From Bacillota bacterium (GTDB lineage Bacteria > Bacillota > Clostridia > Tissierellales > Peptoniphilaceae): a stretch of DNA of 7,260 bases. Below, piece after piece: positions 5,389 through 7,260 of this stretch. Both the position numbers and the translations under genes were made by a program. Under the pieces are notes generated by a model. The model saw only the letters and a program-made list of their open reading frames with translations, made no database searches and was not told where the DNA came from. The DNA is taken from NCBI GenBank assembly GCA_023443025.1, contig JAEZWM010000108.1:1-7260 (forward strand), given 5' to 3'. Position 1 is the first letter of the stretch, and each line of letters starts with the position of its first letter.

Positions 5389-6525
5389 ATGAGCCTAGAT
5401 AAGATTAGAAATGAAATTGACATTATAGATGATAAGATATTTGAACTTTTTGAACAGAGGATGAAACTGAGTTCAGAAGTAGCAAAGGAGAAAAAGGATA
5501 AAAAACTGGCACTCAGTAATAAGAGTAGAGAAAGAGAAATATTATCAAGGGTTTCCGGTAAGTCAGATGAATTAAAAACCTATTCCAGAATGCTCTACAA
5601 TACATTGTTTTCAGTGAGCAAGAGCTATCAAACCAAGCTACTTGCAGGTGATGGTTCTTTTTCAAAAAAACTGGAAGAGGCGATTAAAGATAGCCCGAGA
5701 GTATTTCCTAATAGTGGTACAATAGCAGTTCAAGGAACTGAGGGAGCTTATTCTCAGCAGGCGTGTGATAAAATATTTCCAATGGGAGATATAATGTATT
5801 TCAAAACTTTTGGACATGTATTTGATGCCGTTAACAATGGATTATGTGACTTTGGGATACTACCAATAGAAAATAGTTCTAATGGCTCCGTAAAAGAAGT
5901 ATATGACCTAATGCTAGAAAAAAACTTCTCAATAGTAAGAAGCTATAAGCTCTATGTGAAGCATGTACTGCTTGCTAAAGAAGGGGTTAAAATGGGAGAC
6001 ATTACAGAAGTAGTATCACATCCTCAAGCACTGGATCAGTGCAGTGAGTTTTTAAAGGATAATCCGGATATAAGGATAACATATTTTTCAAACACAGCAG
6101 CTGCAGCCAAGTTCATAGCAGAAAGTGATAGAGAAGATATTGCAGCAATTTCATCAAAATATTGTGCAGACCTTTATGGACTTGATATACTAAATGACGA
6201 CATTCAAAATAGCGATAATAACTATACGAGATTTATATGTATAACCAAGGATTTAACTGTTTATCCGGGATCAGGCAAAGTGTCGCTGATGCTTACAGCA
6301 CCTCATGAACCTGGTGGTCTATTTAATATAATGTCCAGATTTGCTGCACTTGGACTGAATATTACTAAATTGGAATCCAGACCAATCCCCGGAACTGATT
6401 TCGAATTCATGTTCTATTTTGATTTTGATGGAAGTGTGGAGTCTGAAGATGTTCGAGAGCTGATAGATGATTTCTATCGTAATTCAGACAAATTTGCCTT
6501 CTTGGGAAATTATCAGGAGCAGTAA
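5389..6525 (+). CDS. pheA: Bifunctional chorismate mutase / prephenate dehydratase (P-protein)
   Basis: It converts chorismate to prephenate and then to phenylpyruvate, the precursor of Phe. Three domains fill 378 residues. An AroQ-type helical chorismate mutase spans about 1-85, with Arg7, Arg24, Lys35, Arg47, Glu48, Ser77 and Gln81 matching the E. coli active-site set; the E. coli Asp48 position is Asn44. The prephenate dehydratase spans about 110-287, with GTEGAYSQQA (116-125), GILPIENSSNGSV (156-168), VSHPQAL (209-215) and the catalytic motif NYTRF (278-282). The C-terminal ACT domain spans about 297-375, with ESRP (329-332) and PGGLF (308-312), which correspond to the ESRP and GALV motifs that bind Phe in the E. 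coli enzyme. It starts three bases after aroC, with TGGAGGT (5377-5383) as binding site. Feedback inhibition by Phe is expected but not proven. Confidence 0.96.
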   Translation: MSLDKIRNEIDIIDDKIFELFEQRMKLSSEVAKEKKDKKLALSNKSREREILSRVSGKSDELKTYSRMLYNTLFSVSKSYQTKLLAGDGSFSKKLEEAIKDSPRVFPNSGTIAVQGTEGAYSQQACDKIFPMGDIMYFKTFGHVFDAVNNGLCDFGILPIENSSNGSVKEVYDLMLEKNFSIVRSYKLYVKHVLLAKEGVKMGDITEVVSHPQALDQCSEFLKDNPDIRITYFSNTAAAAKFIAESDREDIAAISSKYCADLYGLDILNDDIQNSDNNYTRFICITKDLTVYPGSGKVSLMLTAPHEPGGLFNIMSRFAALGLNITKLESRPIPGTDFEFMFYFDFDGSVESEDVRELIDDFYRNSDKFAFLGNYQEQ

Positions 6526-6526
6526 G

Positions 6527-7260
6527 ATGAAGTTCGGTCTTTTAGGTAAGGTCTTAGGACATAGTTATTCTCCTCAAATCCATGCAGAATTAGGCGACTA
6601 TAAATATGAGCTTTTTGAAAGAGAGATAGATAAAATAGGAGAGCTTATAAAAAATCCTGAAATTAAAGGCTTCAATGTCACAATCCCATATAAAGAAGAA
6701 GTGATGAAATACTGCGATATCATTTCTGATAGAGCTAAGGAGATAGGATGCGTAAACACAGTATTCAAAAAGGATAGCGGAGAAGTATTGGGAGATAATA
6801 CTGATTATTATGGTTTTGAATATATACTGGATTCTAGAGCGATTGAAGTAAAAAATAAAAAAGTAATAATTCTTGGAGATGGAGCCACTTCAAAAACCGC
6901 TTTTGCAGTACTGAAGAACAAAGGTGGTGAAGCTGTGAAATTAAGTAGAAAAACCAGTCCACTATTAAGTGATATAAAGGATTATAAAGACGCAAATATA
7001 ATCGTTAATACAACTCCGGTTGGAATGTATCCAAACAACCTTGAAACGATTGTTGATTTGGATATATTTAATAATCTTGAAGCAGTTGTGGATGTAATAT
7101 ATAATCCAAGTAGAACTAAACTCTTACTCGATGCTATGAATGCCGGATTGAAATACTCTGATGGTCTTCCGATGCTTGTTGGACAAGCGATAGCTGCATC
7201 GGAAATCTTTCAAGACAAAAAAATAGATGATACTATAACTGAAAATATAATAAATAAAAT
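6527..7260 (+). CDS. aroE: Shikimate dehydrogenase, 3' end cut by window edge
   Basis: It reduces 3-dehydroshikimate to shikimate, normally with NADPH. The frame is open for 244 codons to the right edge with no stop. Visible motifs are the shikimate-binding GHSYSP (11-16), NVTIPYK (50-56, catalytic Lys56), GCVNTV (74-79), GDNTDYYGF (89-97, catalytic Asp93), the nucleotide-binding GDGATSKTA (117-125), NTTPVGM, DVIYNPSRT and, near the end, GLPMLVGQA. The usual glycine-rich loop is GAGGxxxA; here its second paired Gly is Ala120, a mild departure. All catalytic residues are present and only the last helix or so appears missing, unless the gene is fused to a following domain. The ATG is one base after the pheA stop and has AGGAG (6515-6519) 7 bases upstream. 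Confidence 0.95.
   Translation, partial: MKFGLLGKVLGHSYSPQIHAELGDYKYELFEREIDKIGELIKNPEIKGFNVTIPYKEEVMKYCDIISDRAKEIGCVNTVFKKDSGEVLGDNTDYYGFEYILDSRAIEVKNKKVIILGDGATSKTAFAVLKNKGGEAVKLSRKTSPLLSDIKDYKDANIIVNTTPVGMYPNNLETIVDLDIFNNLEAVVDVIYNPSRTKLLLDAMNAGLKYSDGLPMLVGQAIAASEIFQDKKIDDTITENIINK

Noticed and set aside
4998..5423. Open antisense frame of 141 codons opposite aroC
   Set aside because: It lies wholly opposite the conserved aroC gene and the start of pheA, has no ribosome binding site or recognisable motif, and is explained by the codon pattern of the sense strand.
1..7260. Mobile elements, CRISPR arrays, tRNA or rRNA genes
   Set aside because: None is seen; after the leader the window is continuous coding sequence with gaps of at most three bases.

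Overview
The window holds most of a tightly packed aromatic amino acid biosynthesis operon, all on the + strand. It reads like a low-GC Gram-positive anaerobe of the Clostridia/Tissierellia kind: AT-rich sequence, strong AGGAGG-type ribosome binding sites, a TTG start, and the gene order DAHP synthase - prephenate dehydrogenase - aroB - aroA - aroC - pheA - aroE, which from memory resembles clostridial aro clusters. The species cannot be named from the sequence.

Layout. Bases 1-166 are a leader region. It contains the 3' part of a short reading frame (stop at 88-90) with seven consecutive Tyr/Phe codons at 13-33, mutually exclusive RNA pairings, and a strong intrinsic terminator at 115-141 just before the first gene. 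From 167 to the right edge there are seven genes with gaps of 1-3 bases or overlaps of 14 and 20 bases: aroF-type DAHP synthase (167-1177), tyrA (1180-2013), aroB (2015-3082), aroA (3069-4331), aroC (4312-5385, TTG start), pheA (5389-6525) and aroE (6527 to beyond the edge). No terminator or promoter is evident between them, so they are probably one transcript with translational coupling.

How they work together. DAHP synthase, AroB, AroE and AroA, with two enzymes not seen here (3-dehydroquinate dehydratase and shikimate kinase, possibly downstream), lead to the substrate of AroC, which makes chorismate. The chorismate mutase domain of PheA converts chorismate to prephenate. The dehydratase domain of PheA directs prephenate to phenylpyruvate and Phe, and TyrA directs it to 4-hydroxyphenylpyruvate and Tyr. 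Protein-level feedback is suggested by the N-terminal regulatory domain of the DAHP synthase and the C-terminal ACT domain of PheA; TyrA has no ACT domain.

The most interesting signal is the leader. Its Tyr/Phe codon run, the hairpin overlapping that run, a competing antiterminator pairing and the terminator together fit ribosome-mediated transcription attenuation responding to Tyr and Phe supply. The start of the leader peptide lies left of the window, so this is a well-supported hypothesis rather than a complete demonstration. The enzymes themselves look intact and ordinary, with a few substitutions at regulatory or binding positions.
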